Notes: a model not told the origin generated them from the letters alone. Shown: positions 37,201 through 48,253, numbered from the stretch's first letter. The stretch: DNA of 64,000 nucleotides from Bacteroidales bacterium (GCA_017615795.1 JAFZZK010000036.1:54247-118246), one strand, 5' to 3'. A program made the numbers and translations.

Positions 37201-38698
37201 GAGTGCGGAGTTCGATTTTACCAAGAACGTCATCTATGCGCATGGCGTGCGTTTCATCAACGTGGGTGACGCCGCCATCACCCCGAAAAACGGCGATATC
37301 ATCATCCGCAAAAAGGCCGCCATAGACCGGCTGCAACATTCACGCATTTTGGCCGGCCGCGACAACAAGTATCACGAACTCTACGACTGCAACACACGCA
37401 TCCAGGGCATCAGCCGCTTCTATGCCAATGGCTATTACGACTATATCGACGCCGAGCAGCGGAAGCAGACGCTCTATTTCGATACCATATATCATATAAA
37501 GGAAACCGTGGGCCATGCCCAGATTCCCTTGGAAAAGGATTTCCAGTTCAGTGACCAGTTCGGCTTTGACGGACGCGCAGAGCTGCACAGCACGCAGCCG
37601 TTCCTTTCCTACTTCGGCGGTGTCGAAATACGCACGGGTTGTGACACTTTAAAACATGCCCGCATGAAGATTCTGCAGCAAGTGGACCCCAACAACATCA
37701 TGTTGCAGATTCACGATCGCACCAAGGACATGAACGAGCTGCCCGCCAAGGTCTCCATCTCCTCCTCCAATGTCACGGGGCGCATTTACACAGCCTTCGG
37801 CCATGCCAAAAACCAACGCAATGATGCCGATTACATTACCGTTTACGGCTATATCACCTACGACAAAGAGAGCCGTGAGTTCCGTGCCGCCTCCAAGGAA
37901 AAATTAGAGGATTCGACTGCCCACGGCAACATCATCACCCTGCGCACTGACGACTGTGTTTCCATCGGCAAGGGCAAAATCGACATCGGAGCCAAGTTGG
38001 GGCGTGTCGATTTCAACACCAACGGCACCATCATCAACTACATGTCTGCCGACTCCGCTGAGATGTTCGCCACCACTTCCATCAACTTCTTCTTCAATGA
38101 CGAGAGCATGAGACTGATGCACAAGGCATTGGAAAACAATATCGAATTGGAATTTTTGGACGTTTCCGGCGACGAGGCATACGATGAAGCACTGTACGAC
38201 ATCTTGGGTAAAACGGAATACGAGCGTTATGTACGCAGTGCCGCCCTTAGCAGCAACCGCCGTCTTCCCGAAGCCTTGCAGGTGCAGTTCATGTTTTCCA
38301 ATATCGATTTTGTTTGGGACAAGGATCTCTCCACCTTCAAGTCGCAGACCAAGCTGCCGCTGATCATTTGCGGCAAGCGGACACTGTACAAAATGATACC
38401 GGGACGTATTGTTGTGGAGAAGCGCGGTTCCCGTAACAAGTTGTATGTCTATTTTGAAATCGACAAAGATTTCTACTATTTCCAATTCGACAACAATGTG
38501 GTTTCAGCCTTCTCCTCGGATGTGAACTTCAACAATGCCATCAAGAACACGAAGCCGAAGAACCGTTCGTTGGCACCTGACAACGCCGCGGGGCTTCCGT
38601 CGTTCTCCTACAAGTTGGGCAACCGCGGTTGGAAAAACAAGTTCGTGAAGAACTATTTCACCCACATCGAAGAAGAGGAAGAAGAGGTTGAGGAATAA
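34214..38698 (+). CDS. Very large exported protein of unknown function (1494 aa)
   Basis: I cannot assign this to a named family. The ATG at 34214 opens a signal peptide (MKRYIILLIVLCSSLLVQAQ); the longer reading upstream overlaps prmA and is spurious. After a helical N-terminal stretch (about 30-170), the protein appears beta-rich throughout, with repeated short strands around F-x-Y/D patterns (GGRYFPARLKFAAKGGKVFWDRAGLDLSV, GGKVFYDQPYVLNGVYD). It has no further membrane helix, no T9SS domain, and ends in an acidic tail (HIEEEEEEVEE). The character suggests a long beta-solenoid or multi-sandwich envelope protein. Codon use matches its housekeeping neighbours, so it looks native. It is tightly linked to prmA (2 bp). 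Confidence 0.85.
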   Translation: MKRYIILLIVLCSSLLVQAQRFSSFSRDPSLTVEEMKEYLLSVNKDRQKEAEALLKEFTNYWTTGIDQETQLAFIDEANKLLKRKFRPIPQFASYIHAYMAFTASDFATEVPTWNQFVEYHATHTLTQFQSKMLLYTQFFKSNYLNEGDNVRWIAMGYADKMGFDQEPYFDFKDINLVASSKKDSFEVADVGGRYFPARLKFAAKGGKVFWDRAGLDLSVRAILGNYEIDLRYPQLVANDVVFHYPALFSEPISGRVEYKASLPTTEEKAAYPRFVSKSRFIAIPNLYPDVDYVGGFELRGSSIFGSSEGDTLASVSIRRDNEVIIRALSHSFLIKPTNLLSEDAKVSIYLETDSIYHPAANFKYDNETKDLLISRPKQGVGRSPFFDSYHKLEVNVESVQWNTNDKRIEFRPIVGQTAEHSAIFESYNFYDESVMHEIAGYNNVNPLYTLWQLYNSVSYGPVTIEDVILWFNKPPLDIKAMMIDFAARGFIEYDINNNQLHYRSKIARYLNNQVKKKDYDYIRLESKTHYASLDLLTNDLRITGCEFFVLSDPQIVNVYPMNDVVTVKKNRDMVFSGRVIGGLFDFVTHNCHFDYDRFLVDMNVIDTLIMYVEDKNGPMDMYGDHKLQRVRSQIEELSGVLYIDVPGNKSGMVDYPDYSIFEARKGGKVFYDQPYVLNGVYDRNRFYYAVDQFRIVNLDNFEIDSMKFTGALVSGGIFPDIAEPLQVRPDFSLGFRHRTSGLPMYEGKGGYQGLVDLSNRGLRGKGTIDYVTSHTTSDSLVFYLDSTNGSADKHRVDEQLAGTEFPPASVDDAYLHWEPYLDQMFIHTRKNPIDIFHETNLVGNSKITPHGMYGTGIFKFNRADITSRLFAFKHHEVNADTSNLRIYDISNGNDNIAFTTDNYNSHVDFKTRKGHFIANGKASEVYFVKNEIKAKAQEFYWDPIDSTLLRFQWDDPHKDVDIDNTPIRDLVDMVPDPGNELYAADPSVGYRFGALSAEFDFTKNVIYAHGVRFINVGDAAITPKNGDIIIRKKAAIDRLQHSRILAGRDNKYHELYDCNTRIQGISRFYANGYYDYIDAEQRKQTLYFDTIYHIKETVGHAQIPLEKDFQFSDQFGFDGRAELHSTQPFLSYFGGVEIRTGCDTLKHARMKILQQVDPNNIMLQIHDRTKDMNELPAKVSISSSNVTGRIYTAFGHAKNQRNDADYITVYGYITYDKESREFRAASKEKLEDSTAHGNIITLRTDDCVSIGKGKIDIGAKLGRVDFNTNGTIINYMSADSAEMFATTSINFFFNDESMRLMHKALENNIELEFLDVSGDEAYDEALYDILGKTEYERYVRSAALSSNRRLPEALQVQFMFSNIDFVWDKDLSTFKSQTKLPLIICGKRTLYKMIPGRIVVEKRGSRNKLYVYFEIDKDFYYFQFDNNVVSAFSSDVNFNNAIKNTKPKNRSLAPDNAAGLPSFSYKLGNRGWKNKFVKNYFTHIEEEEEEVEE

Positions 38699-38709
38699 AA
38701 TATTGAATT

Positions 38710-39735
38710 TTGCGATTTGAGCTTCTCATTGCCGGACCTTGCGCCGCCGAGAGCGAGCGCCAACTGCTGGACACCGCTGCCCAACTGCGGGACGAGGTGT
38801 GCGCGCATGGTTGGAAGTTGACCTATTTCAGGGCAGGCGTATGGAAGCCACGCAGCAAGCCGGACAGTTTCGAGGGTGTGGGGGAGACTGCGCTGTCCTG
38901 GTTGGCGGAAGTGCAGCGGCAATATGGTCTCGCCGTCTGCACCGAAGTGATGACCCCAAAACAGGTGGAGATGTGCCTGAAACACGACATCCGCGCACTC
39001 TGGGTGGGGGCGCGCACCTGCGTAAACCCGGCATCCGTACAACTCATCGCCGACGCCGTCAAGGGCGCACCCGTCACCATCATGGTGAAAAACCCCATGA
39101 TTCCCGACCTCAAGTTATGGGCCGGGAACGTGGAGCGCTTCCTCAACGCCGGCGTGCCGCAAGTCATCGCCGTACATCGCGGCTTCGCCGACAGCAACGA
39201 GAACATCTATCGCAATGCACCCCGATGGGATATCCCCATCGACCTGAAAGTGCAGTTCCCTGATCTGCCCATCCTATGCGACCCATCGCACATCTGCGGA
39301 CACACCCGCTGGATTCCGCAAATCGCGCAACTGTCTCTCGCCTACGGATTTGACGGACTTATGATGGAGTGCCACGTGCATCCGGAACAAGCACTCAGCG
39401 ACTCTGGACAGCAACTCACCCCGAAGCAGTGGGCCGAAATCATCGCATCGCTGAGTTTCAAGACCAATGTACCCAACCATGAGCTCCTCAAGCAGCGCGC
39501 CCTGCTTGAAAACGTGGACACACAACTCAGCGAGTTGTTGGCCAAACGTTTCCAAATTGTGGACGAAATTGCCCGCATCAAACGCGACAACAACCTTCCC
39601 GTGGTACAACCCCAACAATGGCAACAGGTGCGCAAACGTTACCTGAAACCAGACCAAGACCCTCAATTTCAAGATTTCATAGAACAATTTCTGAAAATCC
39701 TCCATTTCAACTCCATCAAAAGACAACAACAATAG
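38710..39735 (+). CDS. Bifunctional DAHP synthase / chorismate mutase
   Basis: Catalyses the first step of the shikimate pathway (PEP plus erythrose 4-phosphate) and rearranges chorismate to prephenate. Residues 1 to about 250 are a KDO8P-synthase-like (type I-beta) barrel: LLIAGPCAAES at the start, FRAGVWKPRSKPDSFEGVG near 40-58, VHRGF near 152 and PILCDPSHICG near 180-190. From about 262 a helical AroQ chorismate mutase domain follows (LLENVDTQLSELLAKRFQIVDEIARIKRDNN). The reading opens with TTG at 38710, since TGA lies in frame at 38704 and no ATG precedes the conserved core; relatives have about 15-18 more residues. It starts 11 bp after the 1494-aa gene. Confidence 0.93.
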   Translation: MRFELLIAGPCAAESERQLLDTAAQLRDEVCAHGWKLTYFRAGVWKPRSKPDSFEGVGETALSWLAEVQRQYGLAVCTEVMTPKQVEMCLKHDIRALWVGARTCVNPASVQLIADAVKGAPVTIMVKNPMIPDLKLWAGNVERFLNAGVPQVIAVHRGFADSNENIYRNAPRWDIPIDLKVQFPDLPILCDPSHICGHTRWIPQIAQLSLAYGFDGLMMECHVHPEQALSDSGQQLTPKQWAEIIASLSFKTNVPNHELLKQRALLENVDTQLSELLAKRFQIVDEIARIKRDNNLPVVQPQQWQQVRKRYLKPDQDPQFQDFIEQFLKILHFNSIKRQQQ

Positions 39736-39753
39736 TAAACGCTACACGGAACT

Positions 39754-41343
39754 ATGGACGGAAAACATCGCGAAACCATCATCTCCATCTTATACTTGAC
39801 CATCGCCTTTTTGGCGGGGGTGTCGGTGGCTATCAACTTCTTGCCTTCCAAAAAGATAAGTCCATCCAACCCCCAGCTGTACAAACTCAATGAAGTGATG
39901 AACTACATTGACAAATACTATGTGGATTCTGTCAACATGGATTCTATATACGACAATGCCATCAATGCCATCCTACAGCAACTCGACCCGCACTCCTCCT
40001 ATTCCACGCCGGCGCAAAACCGCGCCATGATGGAGGTTTTGGAAGGTTCCTTTGAAGGCATCGGCGTACAGTTCAACATCATGAACGACACGGTGATGGT
40101 GGTGTCCACCATATCGGGAGGACCATCCGAAAAGGCGGGCATACATGCCGGAGACCGCATCGTGACCGTGGATGGCAAATCCTTCGTGGGAGCCACCAAC
40201 GAGAAGGTGTTCAAGGCTCTGCGCGGCCGCAAGGGCACGCACGTGAAAGTGGGCGTGCTGCGCCCCGGATTTAACGAAGTCAACACCTACGATATCAAGC
40301 GTGACGTCATTCCAACCTATACCGTGGACGTAGCCTATATGGTGGACGCAAAGACGGGCTATATCAAGCTCAACGAGTTCGGCAGCACCACGGCGGAAGA
40401 GTTCTCCAATGCCATCCGCAAGCTGAAGGGCGAAGGCATGCAACAACTCATCGTGGACTTGCGCGGCAATGCCGGCGGTTTCCTCGAAGCTGCCATCAGC
40501 GTTTGCGACGAGTTGCTGCCCAACAAGCAGAAAATAGTCTCCGTAGAGGGCTTGAACATCCGCCCCGAAAGCTACTATGCCACACGCAAGGGCAACTTTG
40601 AGACGGGCAAGGTGGCCATCCTCATCGATGATTTCAGCGCATCGGCCTCTGAAATTGTGGCAGGCGCCATACAAGACAACGACCGTGGCTATGTCATCGG
40701 ACGCCGCTCCTTCGGCAAGGGATTGGTACAAAGGCAGTTCAACCTCAACGATGAATCCTCCATCCGGCTCACCACATCCCGCTACCACACCCCAAGCGGA
40801 CGTTGCATCCAACGGAACTACAAAGAGGGTGTTGATGCCTATTACGAAGAACTGTACAATCGGATCACCAATGGCGAGATGGAGTCCGAGGACAGCATAA
40901 AACTCGACAAGTCTTTGGAATACAAAACCATAGGCGGTCGAACCGTCTATGGTGGCGGAGGCATCATGCCCGACTATTTCGTGCCTCTGCAACATCTTGA
41001 CGAGACACCGGGCTACGCTGAAATCGCCAATACCGCCGCTCTGGTACAATACACCTTCCACTATGTCACCCAGCATAAGGCTGAGTTGAAGAAGAATTAT
41101 CCCGACACCAAGAATTTCGTGGCCAAATATCAAGTCAGCGACGCCCAAATCGCCGAATTAGTCCAATACTACAAAAAACTAAGCGGCCATGACGCACCCG
41201 CGCTCAACGCCAAAGACCGCAAAGAACTCAAAGTCTGGACAAAAGCCCTCATCGGCCGTAACATGTACGGTGAAAACGCCTTTTACCCCGTCATCAATAC
41301 CACGGACAATACCATACAAAAGGCGTTGGAGGTGTTAAAATAA
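39754..41343 (+). CDS. S41 C-terminal processing peptidase (Ctp family)
   Basis: Periplasmic serine protease with a PDZ domain, 529 aa. An N-terminal membrane anchor or uncleaved signal spans about 8-28. The PDZ domain lies near 90-170 (GIGVQFNIMNDTVMVVSTISGGPSEKAGIHAGDRIVTVDG). The catalytic Ser is in DDFSASASEIVAGAIQDND near 296-305, and the general-base Lys in RRSFGKGLVQRQF near 322. Related proteases trim C-termini of envelope proteins. A C-terminal part of about 130 residues (to 529) extends beyond the protease core. The gene lies 18 bp after DAHP synthase and converges on the TetR gene. Confidence 0.95.
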   Translation: MDGKHRETIISILYLTIAFLAGVSVAINFLPSKKISPSNPQLYKLNEVMNYIDKYYVDSVNMDSIYDNAINAILQQLDPHSSYSTPAQNRAMMEVLEGSFEGIGVQFNIMNDTVMVVSTISGGPSEKAGIHAGDRIVTVDGKSFVGATNEKVFKALRGRKGTHVKVGVLRPGFNEVNTYDIKRDVIPTYTVDVAYMVDAKTGYIKLNEFGSTTAEEFSNAIRKLKGEGMQQLIVDLRGNAGGFLEAAISVCDELLPNKQKIVSVEGLNIRPESYYATRKGNFETGKVAILIDDFSASASEIVAGAIQDNDRGYVIGRRSFGKGLVQRQFNLNDESSIRLTTSRYHTPSGRCIQRNYKEGVDAYYEELYNRITNGEMESEDSIKLDKSLEYKTIGGRTVYGGGGIMPDYFVPLQHLDETPGYAEIANTAALVQYTFHYVTQHKAELKKNYPDTKNFVAKYQVSDAQIAELVQYYKKLSGHDAPALNAKDRKELKVWTKALIGRNMYGENAFYPVINTTDNTIQKALEVLK

Positions 41344-41353
41344 GTTACAGGGG

Positions 41354-41929
41354 TCAGGCAAACGCTTCCAAATTCAACTCGTTCAATAATTCCACACCTC
41401 TTTCGTTGAGGATGGAGAACAAAACGTATCGCAGGATTGCGGGTTTCTTCTTGCCATACATTACATACATAGACATGTTGGTATAGAAAAAATCGGAATA
41501 GTCGGACGTGTCGACATCCTCTTGAATCTGATAGCTCCGGATGCCTTTGCGAACAATGGTGTCAATCACACTACGGAATGGCGTTTCATCGGTATAAAAA
41601 AGCAGTTTATCCCAATCATACTGAAAATAGACCGCTTGATACTTGGCAAACTGTTGGAATTCCCACATCAACAGCAGCAATTCCTCGATAGAATGATTGC
41701 ACTCTATTGTCTTTTCGCTGAATCGCTCCACAAACAAATTGTGACAATAGCGCAAAGCCATTTGGATGGAATTCTCTTTGTTAAGATAGCGGTTGTAAAA
41801 TGTCTTTCGCCCGATCTTCATCAACGTGGCGATTTCGTCAATGGTGTGGTCAAAGCCATTGTTCAGATAAAACCTGTAGAGGTCGGCTATCTTCTGCTCC
41901 TTTCTGGATATTTTGGGAGGCTTTTTCAT
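41354..41929 (-). CDS. TetR-family transcriptional regulator
   Basis: A 191-aa DNA-binding protein. The N-terminal helix-turn-helix fits TetR: KISRKEQKIADLYRFYLNNGFDHTIDEIATLMKIGRKTFYNRYLNKENSI, about residues 5-56. The rest is helical ligand-binding domain, divergent as usual in this family. Its start overlaps the stop of the MauE-thioredoxin gene by 4 bp (ATGA), so the two are coupled; regulation of that gene is a reasonable guess. The ligand is unknown. Confidence 0.88.
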   Translation of the reverse strand: MKKPPKISRKEQKIADLYRFYLNNGFDHTIDEIATLMKIGRKTFYNRYLNKENSIQMALRYCHNLFVERFSEKTIECNHSIEELLLLMWEFQQFAKYQAVYFQYDWDKLLFYTDETPFRSVIDTIVRKGIRSYQIQEDVDTSDYSDFFYTNMSMYVMYGKKKPAILRYVLFSILNERGVELLNELNLEAFA

Positions 41930-42852
41930 TTTTTTTCCTCCATGAATTCAACTGTAAACGACTCTTCCATCTCTCTGAGATTGGCCACCTTGAGCACCTT
42001 TCCGTCACGAATGTACACATAGGTGGGGAAATTTCCATAAACAATGTTCAACGCTTTAACGGGATTGATTATGGAATATTTGTATTTCTCTATTTTTGTC
42101 TCTTCCCTGAAATTATTCACGGCTTCTTCCGGCCCCCAGATGAAGAACACAAGACGAGTGGTGTCCAGCTGGTTGTTCATGAATATCTGGTCTATTTTTT
42201 TTGCACTGAGTTTGCAGAATTCACAGCCTGAAGCTAAATAACCCAAAATATAATCTCCCTTAGAAATTTCAAGAGACTGTGCAATAGAGTCTTGCATGAA
42301 TTTGTCAAATTTCTCGGCATTCACTTGGTTCTCACTTTTGCTAAAAGCATTATACACACCATCCATCGGGAAAAGGGCGAACGGCACCAAGACAGAAACG
42401 GCAGCCAAGATAATGCCCACCGCTTTCTTTCCCCTGAACTGGTAGTCTTCTTCCTTGCGAACAAGCAGCATCAGCAACATCAGGACCACATTTTTCACGA
42501 TAGTCCATACCGGTTTGAGCGGCACGATTTCGCCCATGCAGTGACAATTGGTGTCATCGCGGAAAATGGCCACATAAACCATCAGCAGCGTGAAACCGAG
42601 CAACATGGCCATCATCAGCCACCACGTGGGCTTGTATAGAATCTTGGCAATGAAAAAAGCGCCAAGCAACAGTTCCGCAGCGATAACACAGCGCGCCACA
42701 AGCCCCGACAAAACGAAACCGAAGATGTTAAAACTATAGATGTATATCTCAAAACTATCCAACGACAACAATTTGAGCACGGCGGATACAATGAAAATCA
42801 ATCCAATAACAATTCGTAGCAGAGTTTTCAATATAGTGACGAATTTTGACAT
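41926..42852 (-). CDS. MauE/DoxX-like membrane protein with a thioredoxin-like domain
   Basis: A 308-aa fusion. Four N-terminal membrane helices (about 8-130) form a MauE/DoxX-type module (VIGLIFIVSAVLKL, with the CHCMGEIVPL loop typical of the family), and a further helix spans about 143-160. The C-terminal part (about 180-308) resembles a thioredoxin fold: LASGCEFCKLSAKKID carries a C-x-x-C pair, followed by NFPTYVYIRDGKV, a cis-Pro-like position near 285. A membrane redox relay to the periplasm is the likely role, as for related proteins in Bacteroidota; substrates are unknown. The TetR gene follows with an ATGA overlap. Confidence 0.85.
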   Translation of the reverse strand: MSKFVTILKTLLRIVIGLIFIVSAVLKLLSLDSFEIYIYSFNIFGFVLSGLVARCVIAAELLLGAFFIAKILYKPTWWLMMAMLLGFTLLMVYVAIFRDDTNCHCMGEIVPLKPVWTIVKNVVLMLLMLLVRKEEDYQFRGKKAVGIILAAVSVLVPFALFPMDGVYNAFSKSENQVNAEKFDKFMQDSIAQSLEISKGDYILGYLASGCEFCKLSAKKIDQIFMNNQLDTTRLVFFIWGPEEAVNNFREETKIEKYKYSIINPVKALNIVYGNFPTYVYIRDGKVLKVANLREMEESFTVEFMEEKK

Positions 42853-42875
42853 GTTTTTGAGTATTTTAACGATTA

Positions 42876-44624
42876 TTAATTGTTTATGCTTTCATACGAG
42901 ATGCCTTTCGGTATGGCATCCAACAATGTTCGGGTATAGTCGGTTTTGGGGTTACGACAAAGTTCATCGGCATCGCCCTGTTCCACGATGTGTCCGGACT
43001 GCATCACCACGATGCGGTCGGACATGAACTTGACGACAGAAAGATCGTGGGAGATAAAGATATAGGTGAAGTGATACTCCTGTTTGAGTTCGTTGAGCAG
43101 GTTAAGCACTTGCGCCTGCACGGATACGTCGAGGGCGGAGACAGACTCGTCGCAGATGATGAAACGGGGGTTCACTGCCAGTGCGCGCGCGATGGAGATG
43201 CGCTGGCGCTGCCCGCCGGAGAACTCGTGCGGATAACGGTAGAAATGAGTCTCGTTGAGGCTGACGCGCTCCAACAACGCGATAGCCTTGCGCTTACGCT
43301 CGGCTTCGTTCGCCCCGATACCATGCACACACATAGGCTCCATCAGGGCATCACCTATGGTAAGTCTTTGATTAAGTGATGAATATGGATCTTGCAGAAT
43401 GATTTGCAAATCCTTGCGCATCTTGCGCATCTCTTTGTGGGAGAGTTCCATAAGGTTGACACCCTTGTAGGTAACACTGCCCGATGTGGGTTCGATAAGC
43501 CGGATCATCGAACGTCCCAAAGTGGTCTTACCGCAGCCCGATTCACCCACAAGCCCAAGGGTCTCGCCCTCATAAATGTCAATGTTAACATCCTGCAGAG
43601 CATTGACATACTGTCTTTTCTCAAACAATTTTCTCTTTCTGACAGGATACAGTTTGCTGACATTGCGCAGGGTGAGGAGCGGTTTTTCCGCATAAAGCCG
43701 TTGATGGAAAGACTTTCGTTCTTCCGGGGGGACGCAAAGATTTTCGATGGCCTGCTGCACGCCAGTTTGCCGTTGCTGCATAAAGTCGTCCACTGTGGGC
43801 AGATGGCGCAGGCGGACGTCAAGGGAGGGTCGGCAAGCGAGTAGCCCTTGTGTATAAGGGTGTTGCGGATTCAGGAAGATGTCGCGGATATTGCCGTGTT
43901 CTACCACAGAACCTTTGTAGAGCACCATCACCTCATCGGCGATTTCGGCCACCACGCCAAGGTCATGGGTGATGAAGAGCACGCTCATGCCGTGTTCTTG
44001 CTGCAGTTTGCGGATCAGTTGAAGTATTCCCTTTTGCACGGTTACATCGAGGGCGGTGGTGGGTTCGTCGGCGATGAGCAGGTCGGGTTGGCAGCTCATG
44101 GCCATGGCAATCATAACGCGCTGTTTCTGTCCACCGGAGAGCTCGTGGGGATAACTGTCGAAGATTTGCTCGGGACGGGGCAGCATAACTTCGCGGAAGA
44201 GTTCGAGGATGTGTTCCTTGGCTTGCTCTTTCGTCTGGGTGGTGTGCAGCAGGATCTGTTCCATGATTTGGTCACCGCAGCGCAACACGGGGTTAAGGGA
44301 AGTCATGGGTTCCTGGAAAATCATCGCGATGCGACTCCCCCGAATCTGCTGCAGCTGTTTTTCCGGAGCTTTCAGCAGGTCGACGGGCTGTTTTTTCCCC
44401 TCTTCGGAAAAAAGGATTTGTCCTTCTGGGTACCGGGCAATTTCGGGGTTGAGCAGCCGCATCACCGACAAGGCGGTCACGGACTTTCCAGAGCCAGACT
44501 CCCCGACAATGCCGAGCGTGCGGCCCTTGCACAATTCCACGTTCACCTGGTGAAGGATGGGTTTCCATCCCGTATCCTGCCGTAACTCGAGGGATAAATT
44601 TGATATCTCCAACAATTTTTCCAT
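42876..44624 (-). CDS. Dipeptide/oligopeptide ABC transporter, double ATPase
   Basis: A single polypeptide (582 aa) with two peptide-type ATPase domains, like YejF or GsiA. First half: Walker [10 protein letters not shown] near 36-44, [16 protein letters not shown] near 150, and [14 protein letters not shown]. Second half (from about 315): [11 protein letters not shown] near 362, [15 protein letters not shown] near 475 and [12 protein letters not shown]. The linker between the halves shows the oligopeptide-type C-terminal extension ([17 protein letters not shown]). The ATG at 44624 ([14 protein letters not shown]) is preferred because a -7 box lies at 44633-44640. No permease or binding-protein genes are adjacent, so partners must be elsewhere. 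It is transcribed away from ogt. Confidence 0.93.
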   Translation of the reverse strand: MEKLLEISNLSLELRQDTGWKPILHQVNVELCKGRTLGIVGESGSGKSVTALSVMRLLNPEIARYPEGQILFSEEGKKQPVDLLKAPEKQLQQIRGSRIAMIFQEPMTSLNPVLRCGDQIMEQILLHTTQTKEQAKEHILELFREVMLPRPEQIFDSYPHELSGGQKQRVMIAMAMSCQPDLLIADEPTTALDVTVQKGILQLIRKLQQEHGMSVLFITHDLGVVAEIADEVMVLYKGSVVEHGNIRDIFLNPQHPYTQGLLACRPSLDVRLRHLPTVDDFMQQRQTGVQQAIENLCVPPEERKSFHQRLYAEKPLLTLRNVSKLYPVRKRKLFEKRQYVNALQDVNIDIYEGETLGLVGESGCGKTTLGRSMIRLIEPTSGSVTYKGVNLMELSHKEMRKMRKDLQIILQDPYSSLNQRLTIGDALMEPMCVHGIGANEAERKRKAIALLERVSLNETHFYRYPHEFSGGQRQRISIARALAVNPRFIICDESVSALDVSVQAQVLNLLNELKQEYHFTYIFISHDLSVVKFMSDRIVVMQSGHIVEQGDADELCRNPKTDYTRTLLDAIPKGISYESINN

Positions 44625-44632
44625 AGGGACTG

Positions 44633-44640
44633 CAAAAATA
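44633..44640 (-). promoter_or_regulatory. -7 box for the double-ATPase gene
   Basis: TATTTTTG on the minus strand, 9 bp upstream of the ATG at 44624, implying a nearly leaderless mRNA. It is back to back with the ogt promoter. Confidence 0.45.
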
Positions 44641-44649
44641 CATTTTTTG

Positions 44650-44657
44650 TATATTTG
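44650..44657 (+). promoter_or_regulatory. -7 box for ogt
   Basis: TATATTTG on the plus strand, 21 bp upstream of the ATG at 44679. Confidence 0.45.
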
Positions 44658-44678
44658 CGGCATCAAAAATGCCTAAAA

Positions 44679-45290
44679 ATGAATGCAACGATTCACTGTC
44701 GGGTCAAAGTTGAGCCCATGACCCACGAAGAATTCATGGGTGCAGGAAAGCGATTAACCATCCACTACAGTTTCCAGACGGTTCCCGGGGGGCGGGTGTT
44801 GGTGGCTTCGACTGCGAAGGGCATCTGTCTCCTGATGCCTGGGGCAATGAAGTGGTTGCCGGTGGAGACGTTAAAGCGTCATTTCCCCCATGCACAGATC
44901 CGTCACCGCGCGGTGGCGGCACACCGTAAGGCGGCGTGGCTGCTCAAGGGGCGTAGCGACAAAGTGGACGAGTTGTGCCTGCACTTGCACGGCACGCCGT
45001 TCCAGCTCGACGTGTGGCGTGATTTGTTGCAAATTCCCGTGGGCAAGGTGACCACCTATCTCAGTATTGCACAGCGCATTGGCCGGCCCAAGTCGGCGCG
45101 CCCGGTGGGGCAGGCCGTCAGCGCAAACCCAATCATGTACATCGTGCCCTGCCATCGCGTGGTCTGCTCCAACGGCAAGCTGGGCGGCTACCGCTGGGAC
45201 GTGTCCCGCAAAGTTAAATTTCTCAACCAAGAAGCCATTTCCACCCCCAAAGAAGATGGCGTGTTCAGCTGGGAACCGACACTGTTTTAA
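44679..45290 (+). CDS. ogt: Methylated-DNA-[protein]-cysteine S-methyltransferase
   Basis: Suicide repair protein that takes the methyl group from O6-methylguanine onto its own Cys. The protein is 203 aa from the ATG at 44679. The active site is IVPCHRVV with C158. The preceding helix-turn-helix has VGKVTTYLSIAQRIGRPKSARPVGQAVSANP. The N-terminal part (RLTIHYSFQTVPGGRVLVASTAKGI) resembles the methyltransferase half of Ada; the Ada DNA-binding half is absent. A terminator at 45319-45343 separates it from alaS. Confidence 0.93.
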   Translation: MNATIHCRVKVEPMTHEEFMGAGKRLTIHYSFQTVPGGRVLVASTAKGICLLMPGAMKWLPVETLKRHFPHAQIRHRAVAAHRKAAWLLKGRSDKVDELCLHLHGTPFQLDVWRDLLQIPVGKVTTYLSIAQRIGRPKSARPVGQAVSANPIMYIVPCHRVVCSNGKLGGYRWDVSRKVKFLNQEAISTPKEDGVFSWEPTLF

Positions 45291-45318
45291 CTCCAACACA
45301 GATGTTCTTGTTCACGAC

Positions 45319-45343
45319 AAAGGCCAACGTGCGCGTTGGCTTT
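45319..45343 (+). terminator. Terminator after ogt
   Basis: Stem GCCAACG / CGTTGGC with a 4-nt loop, followed by a short T-run, 30 bp after the ogt stop and upstream of the alaS promoter. Confidence 0.6.
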
Positions 45344-45360
45344 ACAAAAGGTTTTTTTCG

Positions 45361-45368
45361 TATTTTTG
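45361..45368 (+). promoter_or_regulatory. -7 box for alaS
   Basis: TATTTTTG on the plus strand, 21 bp upstream of the alaS ATG at 45390. Confidence 0.5.
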
Positions 45369-45377
45369 CCGCCTTAA

Positions 45378-47984
<2,607 letters not shown>

Positions 47985-47986
47985 TC

Positions 47987-48031
47987 ATTATACCTGATGG
48001 CACAAATCAGGGCCATTTGCATTTTTCTTTT
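47987..48031 (+). terminator. Hairpin after alaS, possible terminator
   Basis: CCTGAT (47993-47998) pairs with ATCAGG (48006-48011) just after the alaS stop, and T-rich sequence follows. A related sequence lies at 52519-52556. Confidence 0.4.
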
Positions 48032-48045
48032 TATTTGGGCGTGCC

Positions 48046-48118
48046 GGCGCGGCGGCGAAAATATGGTTGCCGCCGCGCCGTCGGGCTTTACGCTCCAATG
48101 GCCGGCAAGCCAGCCATT
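48046..48118. repeat. GC-rich hairpins in the alaS-48306 gap
   Basis: GGCGCGGCGGC (48046-48056) and GCCGCCGCGCC (48069-48079) form a perfect 11-bp inverted repeat with a 12-nt loop. A second hairpin, AATGGC/GCCATT, follows at 48097-48118. This gene-free stretch (47985-48305) contains no open reading frame I can support. Confidence 0.6.
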
Positions 48119-48200
48119 TCCGCTTCAATCCCTCACGCATGCTCGTCGGACCCCACACCCGTTTCGCGGCGAACATCGTGCTTCCTCGTCTCCACATTCT

Positions 48201-48253
48201 CCCGCGCCGCGATTTTTTCCCGCGCACCATCCTTCCCAGGGGTTAAGGCGCGT
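48201..48253. repeat. Dispersed intergenic repeat, copy 1
   Basis: The sequence from CCCGCGCCGCGATTTTTTCC to CCAGGGGTTAAGGCGCG closely matches 52397-52448: it has the same GCCGCGATTT(C/T)TTCCCGC core and the same CCCAGGGGTT block. Confidence 0.6.
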
